A stretch of 64,000 nt of DNA from positions 4,677,001 to 4,741,000 of the forward strand of contig NZ_LR134338.1 in assembly GCF_900637055.1 (NCBI RefSeq), read 5' to 3'. Origin of the DNA: Brevibacillus brevis. Its GTDB lineage: Bacteria > Bacillota > Bacilli > Brevibacillales > Brevibacillaceae. The position numbers and the translations under genes were made by a program. Positions 7,923 through 16,020 of the stretch are shown one piece after another. The notes beneath the pieces were generated by a model that had not been told where the DNA came from, did not search any database, and was given only the letters and a program-made list of their open reading frames with translations. Numbering within the stretch: position 1 is the stretch's first letter; every line of letters begins with the position of its first letter.

Positions 7923-8660
7923 ATGGCAAATGACTTGATTCAAGCAATTACCCTGTTAAAACAAAAAGAATGGGTAGATCTCACGCACACATTCGGTCCG
8001 GAGTCTCCACACTTCCACGCCTTTGACGCCGCCGAATTCCAAACGCTGTTCACACATGACGATGGCTTCTTTGCCCAGCGCTTCTCTTTTCCTGGACAGT
8101 ACGGTACGCACTTGGATGCACCGATTCACTTTGTGCGCAACAAGCGTTATCTGGACGAGATCGAACTGAAAGAACTCGTATTGCCGCTTGTCGTCATCGA
8201 CAAATCAAAAGAGGCAGAGGCCAACAACGACTATTCGCTAACCGTGGAAGACATCTTGCATTTTGAAACCGAGCATGGTCAAATCGAGAGCGGCTCCTTC
8301 GTCGCCTTGCGCACAGATTGGAGCAAGCGCTGGCCAGATGTGGAAGCCTTCAACAACAAGGATGCAGATGGCAACAACCACGCTCCTGGCTGGTCATTGG
8401 AGGCTTTGAAATTTTTGTTCGAGGAAAGACAAATCAAAGCAGTCGGTCACGAAACCTTCGATACGGATGCGACGATCGATTACCGAAAAAATGGAGCGCT
8501 TTTGGGTGAATATTACGTACTCGATCAAGACACCTATCAAGTAGAGCTGCTCAAAAATCTCGATAAGCTCCCGGCAAAAGGTGCTGTCATTGTAAACATT
8601 ACGCCAAAGCCTGAAAAAGCCTCCGGGTTTCCTGTTCGTTCGTTTGCCATATTACCTTAA
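7923..8660 (+). CDS. Cyclase/kynurenine-formamidase-like metal hydrolase
   Basis: Member of the putative cyclase family (PF04199), metal-dependent hydrolases that include bacterial kynurenine formamidase. The 245-residue protein has the signature GTHLDAPIHF (the HxGTHxDxPxH type metal-binding motif) at about residues 61-70, and a second conserved segment VGHETFDTDA. Start ATG is 6 bases after GAGGTGGGC. No kynurenine-pathway genes are nearby, so the substrate is open. It appears monocistronic, with its own promoter and a bidirectional terminator. Confidence 0.87.
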   Translation: MANDLIQAITLLKQKEWVDLTHTFGPESPHFHAFDAAEFQTLFTHDDGFFAQRFSFPGQYGTHLDAPIHFVRNKRYLDEIELKELVLPLVVIDKSKEAEANNDYSLTVEDILHFETEHGQIESGSFVALRTDWSKRWPDVEAFNNKDADGNNHAPGWSLEALKFLFEERQIKAVGHETFDTDATIDYRKNGALLGEYYVLDQDTYQVELLKNLDKLPAKGAVIVNITPKPEKASGFPVRSFAILP

Positions 8661-8664
8661 AGCC

Positions 8665-8720
8665 AAAGCCGAGTAAACGCCAGGCATCATCACCGATCGC
8701 CTGTCTTTCACTCGGCTTTT
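8665..8720. terminator. Bidirectional terminator between cyclase and LacI-type genes
   Basis: AAAGCCGAGT (8665-8674) pairs with ACTCGGCTTT (8710-8719); an inner AGGC/GCCT pair extends the stem. T-runs follow on both strands, serving the convergent cyclase and regulator genes. Confidence 0.8.
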
Positions 8721-8734
8721 CATCTAAAAATCCC

Positions 8735-9766
8735 CTACGTATCCAACGAGGATTTACGGATAACCGCCACACTGGACTCCCTTACAATCAGCCGCGGCTC
8801 GAACTGTACGCGCTCGTACGCTCCTGCCCCCTGCTCTCGAATCCGTTTCAGCAAAAGCTCAGTCGCCAGCCGCGCCACCTCTTCCCCCATGATCGAAACA
8901 GAACTGATCTGTGGAGTCGTAATCGTCGTCCACACATTGTTGTCAATTCCTACGACCGCGACATCTTCTGGCACGCGAACGCCGAGCTCCTTGAACCGAT
9001 TCACGATCCCGATTGCCACCATGTCATTGACCGCATAGATGGCGTCCGGCATGTTTTTTAGGCTAAAAAAGTAATCCGCAGCACGAAGGCCCGTCTCAAA
9101 CGAGAAGTCCTCGCCAAAATACACCAGCGAAGGATCGACGTGCTGAAGCGACGCCTCATAGGCAAAATACCGCTCCTCGATCTTGTCCTTCGGCGCACCT
9201 GCATAAGCGATTCGCGTGCGGCCAATTTTGATCAGATGCTCCATGACGAGCCGGCCTTCCTGACGGGCCATGCTGACTACATCTGCTTTCACATTGTCTT
9301 CGAGCTTTTTCCCATAGTTAATAATCGAAACTGGAACACTCGCTTTGTTAATCATCTGGACCAACGTCTTCGGATAGGCGAGCGGCATGATAATCAGCCC
9401 GTCTACATGCAGCTTTTTGACCTCACGCACGGTCTCAAGCTCCATTCGGGCATTTCCTGCTGTATTAATTTGTACGACGCGGTAGCCATGCTGCTTGGCC
9501 GCTTGCTCGACCGACCAGGCGATATCCGGAATGATCGCATTGCGAATGTCAGGGACAGCCAGTGCGATTTGATAGGTTTGGCGCACCTTTAGACTTTGCG
9601 CAGAAGTGTTCGGAATAAAGCCCAACTCATCGATCACCTGTAAAATCAACGCTTTTGTCTTCGGACTGATTCCCCCGCTGTCATTGATGGCCCTCGATAC
9701 CGTTGCGATTCCTACGCCCGCCTTCTTCGCTACGTCTTCTATTGTCACTTTATTTTTTGTATCCAA
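8735..9766 (-). CDS. LacI/GalR-family transcriptional regulator
   Basis: Repressor-type regulator of 343 residues, the normal family length if the TTG at 9766 is used; this start has AGGAAAG upstream and places the helix-turn-helix VTIEDVAKKAGVGIATVSRAIN at the N-terminus. An earlier ATG at 9922 would add 52 unusual residues. The C-terminal part is a sugar-binding-protein-like effector domain. It is divergent from the butanediol dehydrogenase gene, and near-identical 12-bp operator-like palindromes lie before both genes, so it probably controls bdhA and itself. The effector is unknown. Confidence 0.9.
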   Translation of the reverse strand: MDTKNKVTIEDVAKKAGVGIATVSRAINDSGGISPKTKALILQVIDELGFIPNTSAQSLKVRQTYQIALAVPDIRNAIIPDIAWSVEQAAKQHGYRVVQINTAGNARMELETVREVKKLHVDGLIIMPLAYPKTLVQMINKASVPVSIINYGKKLEDNVKADVVSMARQEGRLVMEHLIKIGRTRIAYAGAPKDKIEERYFAYEASLQHVDPSLVYFGEDFSFETGLRAADYFFSLKNMPDAIYAVNDMVAIGIVNRFKELGVRVPEDVAVVGIDNNVWTTITTPQISSVSIMGEEVARLATELLLKRIREQGAGAYERVQFEPRLIVRESSVAVIRKSSLDT

Positions 9767-9789
9767 CGCCTTGCTTTCCTTTCCATATC

Positions 9790-9801
9790 GGAATCGTTTT
9801 C
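9790..9801. promoter_or_regulatory. LacI-type operator in the regulator's own leader
   Basis: GGAATCGTTTTC, an imperfect version of the palindrome GGAAACGTTTCC found before bdhA, lies about 25 bases upstream of the regulator start and downstream of its promoter. This suggests autoregulation. Confidence 0.6.
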
Positions 9802-9836
9802 TATGTTTCCGAGCTAAAATATGTTTTCCTACCGCT

Positions 9837-9864
9837 ATTATAGCATACACAAAACCAATGGTAA
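9837..9864 (-). promoter_or_regulatory. Promoter of the LacI-type regulator
   Basis: Minus strand TTACCA (9864-9859), 16-base spacer, perfect TATAAT (9842-9837). The start point would be near 9830, with the operator-like site downstream at 9790-9801. Confidence 0.65.
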
Positions 9865-10000
9865 CGAGGCGTGAGCAAAACATGGCAGGCAACTTCGCAC
9901 CTGTTGCACAACACGGATACATCTTCTCAACGTAGCTAGAATCAACATCCTCTCCTCAACCGATTGCACACCACCCCCAACTCTTGCCTAGGAAATCAAA

Positions 10001-10029
10001 TTGACAAGATGCCAAACTTATGACATATT
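10001..10029 (+). promoter_or_regulatory. Promoter of bdhA
   Basis: TTGACA (10001-10006), 17-base spacer and CATATT (10024-10029). The operator GGAAACGTTTCC begins 7 bases beyond the -10, covering the expected transcription start. Confidence 0.75.
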
Positions 10030-10036
10030 ATTTTTC

Positions 10037-10048
10037 GGAAACGTTTCC
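10037..10048. promoter_or_regulatory. LacI-family operator at the bdhA start point
   Basis: Perfect 12-bp palindrome GGAAACGTTTCC with the central CG typical of LacI/GalR operators. Its place on the transcription start predicts repression. It also partly resembles a CcpA cre site, so catabolite control is an alternative. Confidence 0.75.
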
Positions 10049-10103
10049 TATTTTACTTGCTGAATTTCATATAGAAACCAAATCGAACGAGGAGATGGCA
10101 GAT

Positions 10104-11156
10104 ATGAAAGCGTTACGTTGGCACGGTTTGAAAGACCTCCGATTGGAAACCATTTCGGAACCGATTGCGTCCAAAGGTAAAGTGAAAATCAGAGTTGAGT
10201 GGTGCGGTATTTGCGGAAGCGACTTGCACGAATACGTTGCTGGCCCGATCTTCATCCCACAGGGAGCTGAACATCCGCTTACAGGCGAAAAAGCCCCGAT
10301 CGTAATGGGGCATGAATTTTCCGGACAAGTGGTGGAAATCGGGGAAGGCGTAACCACTATCAAGGTTGGCGATCGCGTCGTCGTCGAGCCGGTTTTCGCT
10401 TGCGGAACCTGCGCTGCGTGCAGACAAGGCAAATACAATCTTTGTGAAAAAATGGGCTTCCTCGGTCTGGCCGGCGGTGGCGGCGGCTTCTCGGAATACG
10501 TGGCTTGCGATGAACACATGGTTCACAAAATCCCAGACAGTCTCTCTTATGAGCAAGGCGCTCTTGTGGAGCCATCTGCCGTAGCCCTTTATGCAGTCCG
10601 TTCAAGTCAGTTGAAAGCAGGTGACAAAGCTGTCGTATTCGGTGCCGGTCCTATCGGCTTGCTTGTCATTGAAGCACTGAAAGCAGCAGGTGCTGCTGAG
10701 ATTTATGCTGTGGAGCTGTCCCCCGAACGCAAAAACAAGGCAGCTGAGCTGGGCGCCATCGTCATCGATCCGAAAGAATACGACGTCGTCCAGGAAATTC
10801 ACAAACGGACAAATGGCGGCGCAGATATCGCCTTTGAAGTCACAGGCGTGCCTCCTGTCCTCACGCAAGCCATCGAATCTACCAAAATCGCTGGACAAAT
10901 CATGATCGTCAGCATCTTCGAAAGAGAAGCACCAATCAAGCCAAATCACATCGTCATGAAAGAGCGCAACATGACAGGTATCATCGGCTACCGCGACGTA
11001 TTCCCTGCCGTCATCAGCCTGATGGAAAAGGGCTTCTTCCCGGCAGACAAGCTGGTCACCCAACGCATCAAGCTCGACGAGATCGTGGAGCATGGTTTTG
11101 AAGCACTGCTGAAAGAGAAAAACCAGGTGAAAATTCTCGTTAGCCCGAGAGCATAA
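10104..11156 (+). CDS. bdhA: (R,R)-butanediol dehydrogenase / acetoin reductase
   Basis: Zinc-dependent medium-chain dehydrogenase that interconverts acetoin and 2,3-butanediol with NAD(H). The 350 residues closely follow the Bacillus BdhA pattern: MKALRWH start, GICGSDLHEY with the catalytic zinc cysteine, GHEFSG, FLGLAGGGGGFSEYV and VEPSAVALYAVRSS; the nucleotide fold has GAGPIGLL. Unlike what I recall of B. subtilis BdhA, this copy has a full structural-zinc cysteine cluster (CGTCAAC plus a later Cys). The ATG at 10104 follows GAGGAG; earlier in-frame starts would add a non-homologous tail. It is monocistronic, flanked by LacI-type sites and a strong terminator. Confidence 0.92.
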   Translation: MKALRWHGLKDLRLETISEPIASKGKVKIRVEWCGICGSDLHEYVAGPIFIPQGAEHPLTGEKAPIVMGHEFSGQVVEIGEGVTTIKVGDRVVVEPVFACGTCAACRQGKYNLCEKMGFLGLAGGGGGFSEYVACDEHMVHKIPDSLSYEQGALVEPSAVALYAVRSSQLKAGDKAVVFGAGPIGLLVIEALKAAGAAEIYAVELSPERKNKAAELGAIVIDPKEYDVVQEIHKRTNGGADIAFEVTGVPPVLTQAIESTKIAGQIMIVSIFEREAPIKPNHIVMKERNMTGIIGYRDVFPAVISLMEKGFFPADKLVTQRIKLDEIVEHGFEALLKEKNQVKILVSPRA

Positions 11157-11158
11157 AC

Positions 11159-11170
11159 GAAAACGATTCC
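11159..11170. promoter_or_regulatory. Third LacI-type operator-like site, just after bdhA
   Basis: GAAAACGATTCC is the exact reverse complement of the site in the regulator leader (9790-9801). It begins 2 bases after the bdhA stop. It may be an auxiliary operator for looping, or chance; no gene start follows it on the plus strand. Confidence 0.4.
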
Positions 11171-11227
11171 ATATTGATTGTGGCTGTTTCCCCACAAAAG
11201 GAAATACGCCATTCCCGCTACAAAAAA

Positions 11228-11275
11228 ACGGAGGGAAAGCAGGAGTGATTCCTGTTTTCCGCTCCGTCTTTTTTT
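11228..11275 (+). terminator. Strong terminator of bdhA
   Basis: Long hairpin from ACGGAG (11228) to CTCCGT (11267) with an inner GGAAAGCAGGA/TCCTGTTTTCC stem, followed by a T7 run. Confidence 0.92.
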
Positions 11276-11375
11276 GCTACTAATTAACCTTGCTGCCTGG
11301 GTGGAGCCAGCGCGATCTCGCGAATGTTAAGACCACTCGCTCATCCGCTTGCTCTGCGAAGAGAAGGAAGTGTAA

Positions 11376-12221
11376 TTACGCTTCCTTTTCTTGTGTATGC
11401 TTCAAAATCGCTTCGATGACGACCTCCCAATCCCCATGAGGAAGCTCATGCCCTGTCCCTTCCAACGTGAGCAAGACTGCTCCCGGAATGGTGTTCGCAA
11501 GATGTAATGCATGCGCGAAAGGGATAAGCAAGTCTTCTGTACCGTGAATCACGAGAGCTGGCACAGCGATTTCCGCTGTCCGCAACAAGTACGGTTCACT
11601 GGCCGTCACAAAGGCGTGGTTGAACTTACTTGCATAATGGTTGCTTCTGGCGATATCGATTTGGGCCAATTCACGGACGCGCTGCTCGTCAAAAGGATGC
11701 TTGGAACCACTGAGAACTTTCCAACTCGCGACCGCCGCCCCTAACGCCTCCTGCTCATCCTCCCAGTTGATCTCCCCCATCTTGCTGAAAAACTCCATCA
11801 GCTTCTCATCGATTGGCGGTAGGCCGGGAGCAAAATTCGAGGATGCGTGCAATGTGATCGTTCGAACTCTTTCGGGATGTCGCAAGGCGATGATTTGCGT
11901 CAACATTCCGCCCATTGACATCCCGGCGATATGCGCCTGCTGTACGCCGTATGCATCCAGGACATGAATGGCATCATCCGCCATATCTTCAAACGTGTAT
12001 CCCGGACGGCCAACCTCATAAGTCGTGGAGCGTCCAACATCCCGATTATCAAAACGAATGACAAAGCGTCCAGCGTCGGCTATTCGCTGACAAAATTCTT
12101 CCTCCCACCAAAGCATGGACGTTTGAGCTCCCATAATCAGCAAAATCGCCGGATCTGTGGGCTTCCCAAAGCTTTCCGCACATATTTCCACACCGTTCAC
12201 TTTTAAGATCTGTTCTGCCAT
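11376..12221 (-). CDS. Alpha/beta-hydrolase
   Basis: Soluble alpha/beta-hydrolase of 281 residues. It has the oxyanion-region strand ILLIMGAQTSMLWW, FDNRDVGRST (typical of the RdmC/aclacinomycin-methylesterase-like group), the nucleophile elbow GMSMGG with Ser about 103, an acid in HGTEDLLIPF and the catalytic histidine in GTGHELPHGDW. ATG 12221 follows GAGGAAAAC. The promoter is unclear: only about 35 bases separate it from an upstream terminator, so it may depend on read-through from the small ORF at 12549. Likely an esterase or lipase-type enzyme; substrate unknown. Confidence 0.9.
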   Translation of the reverse strand: MAEQILKVNGVEICAESFGKPTDPAILLIMGAQTSMLWWEEEFCQRIADAGRFVIRFDNRDVGRSTTYEVGRPGYTFEDMADDAIHVLDAYGVQQAHIAGMSMGGMLTQIIALRHPERVRTITLHASSNFAPGLPPIDEKLMEFFSKMGEINWEDEQEALGAAVASWKVLSGSKHPFDEQRVRELAQIDIARSNHYASKFNHAFVTASEPYLLRTAEIAVPALVIHGTEDLLIPFAHALHLANTIPGAVLLTLEGTGHELPHGDWEVVIEAILKHTQEKEA

Positions 12222-12250
12222 TGTATGTTTTCCTCCTCAACGAACTGAAA

Positions 12251-12278
12251 TAAAAAAACACAGGCTAGGCTGCCTGTG
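12251..12278 (-). terminator. Terminator/attenuator between small ORF and hydrolase
   Basis: Minus-strand hairpin CACAGGC, 6-base loop, GCCTGTG, then a T7 run. It lies about 30 bases before the hydrolase start, so it would act on transcripts entering from 12573. Confidence 0.82.
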
Positions 12279-12320
12279 CTTACGTCATCGAAAAAGGAAG
12301 AAGAAACGAAAACCAAGAAC

Positions 12321-12340
12321 ATCAGATACCAGTATCTGAT
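12321..12340. repeat. Perfect palindrome at the end of the small ORF
   Basis: ATCAGATAC, two bases, GTATCTGAT: 9-bp perfect arms covering the stop codon of the 75-residue ORF. It has no T-run. It could be an operator for a dimeric regulator or a hairpin interacting with the downstream terminator. Confidence 0.55.
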
Positions 12341-12549
12341 CGTACAGGATTGGTTCCATTCTCTTCGCAGATCATGCAAATAGAGGAGGTCGTCACGCTT
12401 GCCTTCCTCACTCTCATTTGCCCATGATTCAATTGGGTTACCGTAGCGGCAATCCATTTTTCGATTCGTATGCACACAACATAGCCTTTTCTCACTATTT
12501 CATCGATTGTGTTGTGCGAATAAAGTATCGAAAAATTAATTTGCCACAC
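12322..12549 (-). CDS. Small hypothetical protein (75 residues)
   Basis: Unrecognised 75-residue ORF starting at GTG 12549, 6 bases after GGAGGG. A near-consensus promoter lies upstream, and a terminator follows about 45 bases after the stop. The product is polar to basic with a CMIC pair near residue 60 and no membrane helix. It may be a true small protein, or the transcript may be a leader controlling the hydrolase gene downstream. I cannot assign a family. Confidence 0.45.
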   Translation of the reverse strand: MWQINFSILYSHNTIDEIVRKGYVVCIRIEKWIAATVTQLNHGQMRVRKASVTTSSICMICEENGTNPVRSDTGI

Positions 12550-12579
12550 GTAACCCTCCGTCCCTGATAAGTTGTGACC

Positions 12580-12608
12580 ATCCTACCACATGCTTTTTCA
12601 TCTGTCAA
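12580..12608 (-). promoter_or_regulatory. Promoter of the small ORF at 12549
   Basis: Minus strand TTGACA (12608-12603), 17-base spacer, TAGGAT (12585-12580). The -35 box overlaps the stop codon of the ECF ATPase gene. Confidence 0.72.
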
Positions 12609-14086
12609 CGATTGGCAGTTTCAATCGTTGTTCGTATCCCTGGCTCCGCAAAAATCGTCTCCACATCTCGGGTATGCCTCAGCTCAACCACTTGATCACA
12701 TGCCAGCTTGGAAAGAATCTGGTCATGCGTAATAATGACGACCGTTTTGCCTGCCTCGGCCAGCTTTTTCACCCATGCGGCTACCTTTAGCACTCCATCG
12801 CCGTCAAGTCCGCTTGTCGGTTCATCCAGCACGATCAGTTCTGCCTCGGAGCAATAAGCGGCTGCCATCGTGACCCGCTGCTTCTCTCCACCGGATAATG
12901 ACGCAGGATGCCGATCGCGAAGCTCGCGCAAACCGAAAGCATCCATCGCTTCATACACCTTTTCGCGGAGCTCTTCATTCAAAATTTTTCCCAACACGAT
13001 TTCGTTCCCGACACTGTCTGCGTAGAGCTGGTAGTCCGCATCCTGCATCACCAAATAGCTCACAGCTCGTCTTTTGCTGGCGGACAATTTACGACCTTGG
13101 CGGACAATCGTTCCTTTTCGCTCACGAAGAAGACCGCATAAAATTTTGCATAGTGTCGTCTTGCCCGTACCGTTCTCTCCAGTCAACGCTGTTACGCTCC
13201 CCTGTGGAAGCGAGATGTTGATATCGGTGATTCCGTCGTTTTTCTTTTTATAAAAATAGCTAAGCCCTCTTCCTTCCACCATGGATTCGGACATCTCTGG
13301 CTGCTCACGTTTCTTCGCTGTCTCGGGAAGCGTCATGTCAGGATGACGCAGACCGTACACACGCACGTCATCATGAGACAGCTGGCAAAACTCGTCCTTC
13401 GTCCACGTCCGTGCGATTTTGCCATTTTCCATGCAGACAAACAAATCGACAACGGGTAGAAAGGGAACTAGCCGATGCTCGCTGATGAGCAGAGTGGTAC
13501 CATTTTGCTTGAGCTTGCTTAAGATTTCAATCAGGTTTTGTGTAGAGGAAGCGTCCAGATTCGCAGTAGGCTCATCCAGCAAAAGAAGTGGCGGTGTCAA
13601 AACGGATGCGGCTGCTATAGCCACTCGTTGCTTTTGCCCGCTGGACAGTTTATGTAAAGAGGTATCGAGCAAGTGGGAAATCCCGAGCTGGCTGGCCTGC
13701 CTATCCATCCGGTTTCGAATCTCGTCTGGTGCCATGCCGATGTTTTCTGCGGAAAACGCCAGCTCATCCCGGACGGTTTCCATAAAAAATTGGCTGCGGG
13801 GATCTTGAAATACGACGCCCATGAGCCGGGTACGTTCCTCGGGCAGCATGCTCGCAGGACTTTTTCCGCCCACGCTTACTTCACCCGTGAGACGTCCGGC
13901 ATAAAAATTGGGTGCGAGACCATTGACCAGCCTCATAATCGTACTCTTGCCGCAGCCGGACCGCCCACATAGCACGACACAATGTCCAGCTTTTACAGAT
14001 AAGCTGATATTTTTCACGCCTGTCTCCGTGTCATGTCCTCCATCTTCCTGACCATAATGAAACGTGACATCGTTCAGCTCAATCAC
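12605..14086 (-). CDS. ECF transporter ATPase, fused double ABC domain (EcfA-A')
   Basis: Energising ATPase of an energy-coupling-factor transporter, 493 residues with two complete ABC cassettes in one chain, like YkoD. First cassette: Walker A GRSGCGKST, signature LSSGQKQR, Walker B LLLLDEPTANLD. Second: GENGTGKTT, LSGGEKQR, LIVLDEPTSGLD. The GTG start at 14086 follows GGGAGGG and overlaps the EcfT stop (GTGA), so the two are translationally coupled. No S component lies beside them. A Fur-box-like site upstream of the operon points to iron-linked control; the substrate is open. Confidence 0.92.
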   Translation of the reverse strand: MIELNDVTFHYGQEDGGHDTETGVKNISLSVKAGHCVVLCGRSGCGKSTIMRLVNGLAPNFYAGRLTGEVSVGGKSPASMLPEERTRLMGVVFQDPRSQFFMETVRDELAFSAENIGMAPDEIRNRMDRQASQLGISHLLDTSLHKLSSGQKQRVAIAAASVLTPPLLLLDEPTANLDASSTQNLIEILSKLKQNGTTLLISEHRLVPFLPVVDLFVCMENGKIARTWTKDEFCQLSHDDVRVYGLRHPDMTLPETAKKREQPEMSESMVEGRGLSYFYKKKNDGITDINISLPQGSVTALTGENGTGKTTLCKILCGLLRERKGTIVRQGRKLSASKRRAVSYLVMQDADYQLYADSVGNEIVLGKILNEELREKVYEAMDAFGLRELRDRHPASLSGGEKQRVTMAAAYCSEAELIVLDEPTSGLDGDGVLKVAAWVKKLAEAGKTVVIITHDQILSKLACDQVVELRHTRDVETIFAEPGIRTTIETANR

Positions 14087-14805
14087 GAAATCATCCCTCC
14101 CGTCCAGTAAATTGCCGAGCCGATCAGCGCATACACCCCGACGACGATGCCATCCATGGTCTTGAAGCCAACTGGATAGATAGAGGTCCGCGCGTTTGTG
14201 CACTCGATACCGCGGAGCTCAGCAGACGACGCCAGTTCTGACGACAGCTTCAGGCAGCGGACGACCAACGGCATAAAAAAACATTCGTAGGCCATGGCCG
14301 GATGCTTATATACACTGTACCAATGCGGAAAAATCCCTCTGGCGCGGATACCGTCACGAATCGCTTTCATTTCCAAAATGACTACAGGGAAAAAACGGAT
14401 CAAAATACAAATCATCACCAAAATCGGTTTGGGGACATACATCTTCTCAAAGGCACTCATGATACTGCCAGGAGGCGTATAGATCAGAACCGTGCCGATC
14501 ATGATGACAGGCATCATTCTCACCATCGTGTAGACAATGAGCTTCATCGTTCCCAATGCCAACGCATTCGGCATGAAAAACACAAAAGCCATGCACACGC
14601 AATAGAACACGACCAGTTGAAACGCCTTTCTGGACAGGTGATTCCATACCAAGTACACTACACTTAGTGCCACCAGTAAATGCACCTGCATATCATCACG
14701 AACGGTCATGGCCAAAATACTCGCTATTACCAGCACCAACAGATGCGTTCTAGGACCGAGACGTCTCGTACGAGTTGTTTCTTTTTTATATGCTTCTTCC
14801 TTCAT
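14083..14805 (-). CDS. ECF transporter transmembrane component EcfT
   Basis: Membrane scaffold protein (CbiQ/EcfT family, PF02361), 240 residues with about five hydrophobic helices. The two coupling-helix motifs that contact the ATPases are visible: RARG in IRARGIFPHW (near residue 160) and the second ARG-type motif in SAELRGIE. Start ATG 14805 follows GGGG at slightly long spacing. It is first in an operon with the fused ATPase and divergent from an AraC regulator, with a Fur-box-like sequence in the shared intergenic region. Confidence 0.9.
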   Translation of the reverse strand: MKEEAYKKETTRTRRLGPRTHLLVLVIASILAMTVRDDMQVHLLVALSVVYLVWNHLSRKAFQLVVFYCVCMAFVFFMPNALALGTMKLIVYTMVRMMPVIMIGTVLIYTPPGSIMSAFEKMYVPKPILVMICILIRFFPVVILEMKAIRDGIRARGIFPHWYSVYKHPAMAYECFFMPLVVRCLKLSSELASSAELRGIECTNARTSIYPVGFKTMDGIVVGVYALIGSAIYWTGGMIS

Positions 14806-14890
14806 TCGATAGACACCCCTACAACCAAGATCACACACAACCTTATTAAGGGGACAAAGAGCACGTAGCATTCCCCCTTACAAATCGTAA

Positions 14891-14905
14891 TGATAATGAT
14901 GATCA
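14891..14905. promoter_or_regulatory. Fur-box-like operator between ecfT and the AraC gene
   Basis: TGATAATGATGATCA matches the 7-1-7 Fur consensus TGATAAT-N-ATTATCA at 13 of 14 defined positions. It sits in the divergent intergenic region, about 85 bases from either start. Confidence 0.72.
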
Positions 14906-14986
14906 CAATCTCTAGCAATACGACAGGTAGACATACGTCTTTTCGTGGTATGTTTTCGTCCGATCACGGCATGGGTGGTGACTATA

Positions 14987-15961
14987 ATGAAAGATATTTT
15001 GACAGAACTACATACGCCGTGTTTAATGCAATGCGGCTTTTATCCTGACGACGACCACGGTCCATACAATCGCGAGGGTCTTTGCTTTTCTGTTTTGCCA
15101 GAGAAAGGGCAGGGGAGCTACTGGACTTATACGCGCGACAACCTGTTTTCGATTTCGATCCATGATTTCGTCTTTTACGAGGATTTGTTTCTGGAGTTCC
15201 AGCAACCCAAGTACCTGAGCTTCAATTATTACGATTCCGTCTCTGGAGAAGAATTCAACCCGTATAAACGCTTGTCAAGCGGCTGCATCCGCGTCCATAT
15301 CGGCTATAACAATATGTATCGGGCCAGTTACCGCAAAAACATTCCCATTCGCTCGACGGCTATTGAAATCATGCCGGAGTATTACGAGGATTATTTGAAA
15401 AGCAAATATCCAGTAGAGTATAAGGACCTGCGCTCGTCCTTTATTGCAGTAGATGGAATGACGAATTTCGCGGAGCTTGTTTTCTTGCTCAGACAGATAC
15501 GGAATTTTCGGGGAACGGGAATTGCCGCAAAGCTGTACTACGAGGGGAAAGTCGCAGAAGCAGTATCACTGATCGTGGAAAAGGCCAAAGCACACAAAAA
15601 AACGCATCCAACCAAAAGCATATCTCGGCAGGATTTGGACGGCCTGACAGCTGTGACCGCCTACATTGACGATCACTTCGCCTCCGAAATACACTTGGAG
15701 CACCTCGCCCGGATTGCCTGCATGGGACTCACCAAGCTGAAATACACCTTTAAGCAAGTGAACCAATGCACCATTACCGAATATATTCAAAACAAGCGAA
15801 TGAATCACGCCGAGCAACTGCTTACGAACACCGATTTACACATCAATCAGATTGCGTATATCGTGGGCTACCACAACTCCAGTCGCTTCTCCCAGCTGTT
15901 TCGCAAGAGCACCGGGCTGTTGCCCAACGAATACCGGAGATTCACGGTTACAACCAAATAG
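14987..15961 (+). CDS. AraC-family transcriptional regulator
   Basis: Regulator of 324 residues with an unassigned ligand-binding N-terminal half and two AraC-type helix-turn-helix motifs at about 235-320 (HLARIACMGLTKLKYTFK, and INQIAYIVGYHNSSRFSQLF followed by TGLLPNEYRR). That layout resembles PchR-type iron regulators. The chosen ATG follows GGGTGGTGA at good spacing; an earlier ATG at 14951 region gives a tail without homology. It is divergent from the ECF operon across a Fur-box-like site and probably activates it (inference). Confidence 0.87.
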   Translation: MKDILTELHTPCLMQCGFYPDDDHGPYNREGLCFSVLPEKGQGSYWTYTRDNLFSISIHDFVFYEDLFLEFQQPKYLSFNYYDSVSGEEFNPYKRLSSGCIRVHIGYNNMYRASYRKNIPIRSTAIEIMPEYYEDYLKSKYPVEYKDLRSSFIAVDGMTNFAELVFLLRQIRNFRGTGIAAKLYYEGKVAEAVSLIVEKAKAHKKTHPTKSISRQDLDGLTAVTAYIDDHFASEIHLEHLARIACMGLTKLKYTFKQVNQCTITEYIQNKRMNHAEQLLTNTDLHINQIAYIVGYHNSSRFSQLFRKSTGLLPNEYRRFTVTTK

Positions 15962-15972
15962 GATCATGGAAA

Positions 15973-16007
15973 AAGCTGTAGCCGGAAAGTGGCTACAGCT
16001 TCTTTTT
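15973..16007 (+). terminator. Terminator of the AraC gene
   Basis: AAGCTGTAGCC, 7-base loop, GGCTACAGCTT, then T5: a long perfect stem just after the stop codon. Confidence 0.92.
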
Positions 16008-16020
16008 GAGTAGTTGTTGA

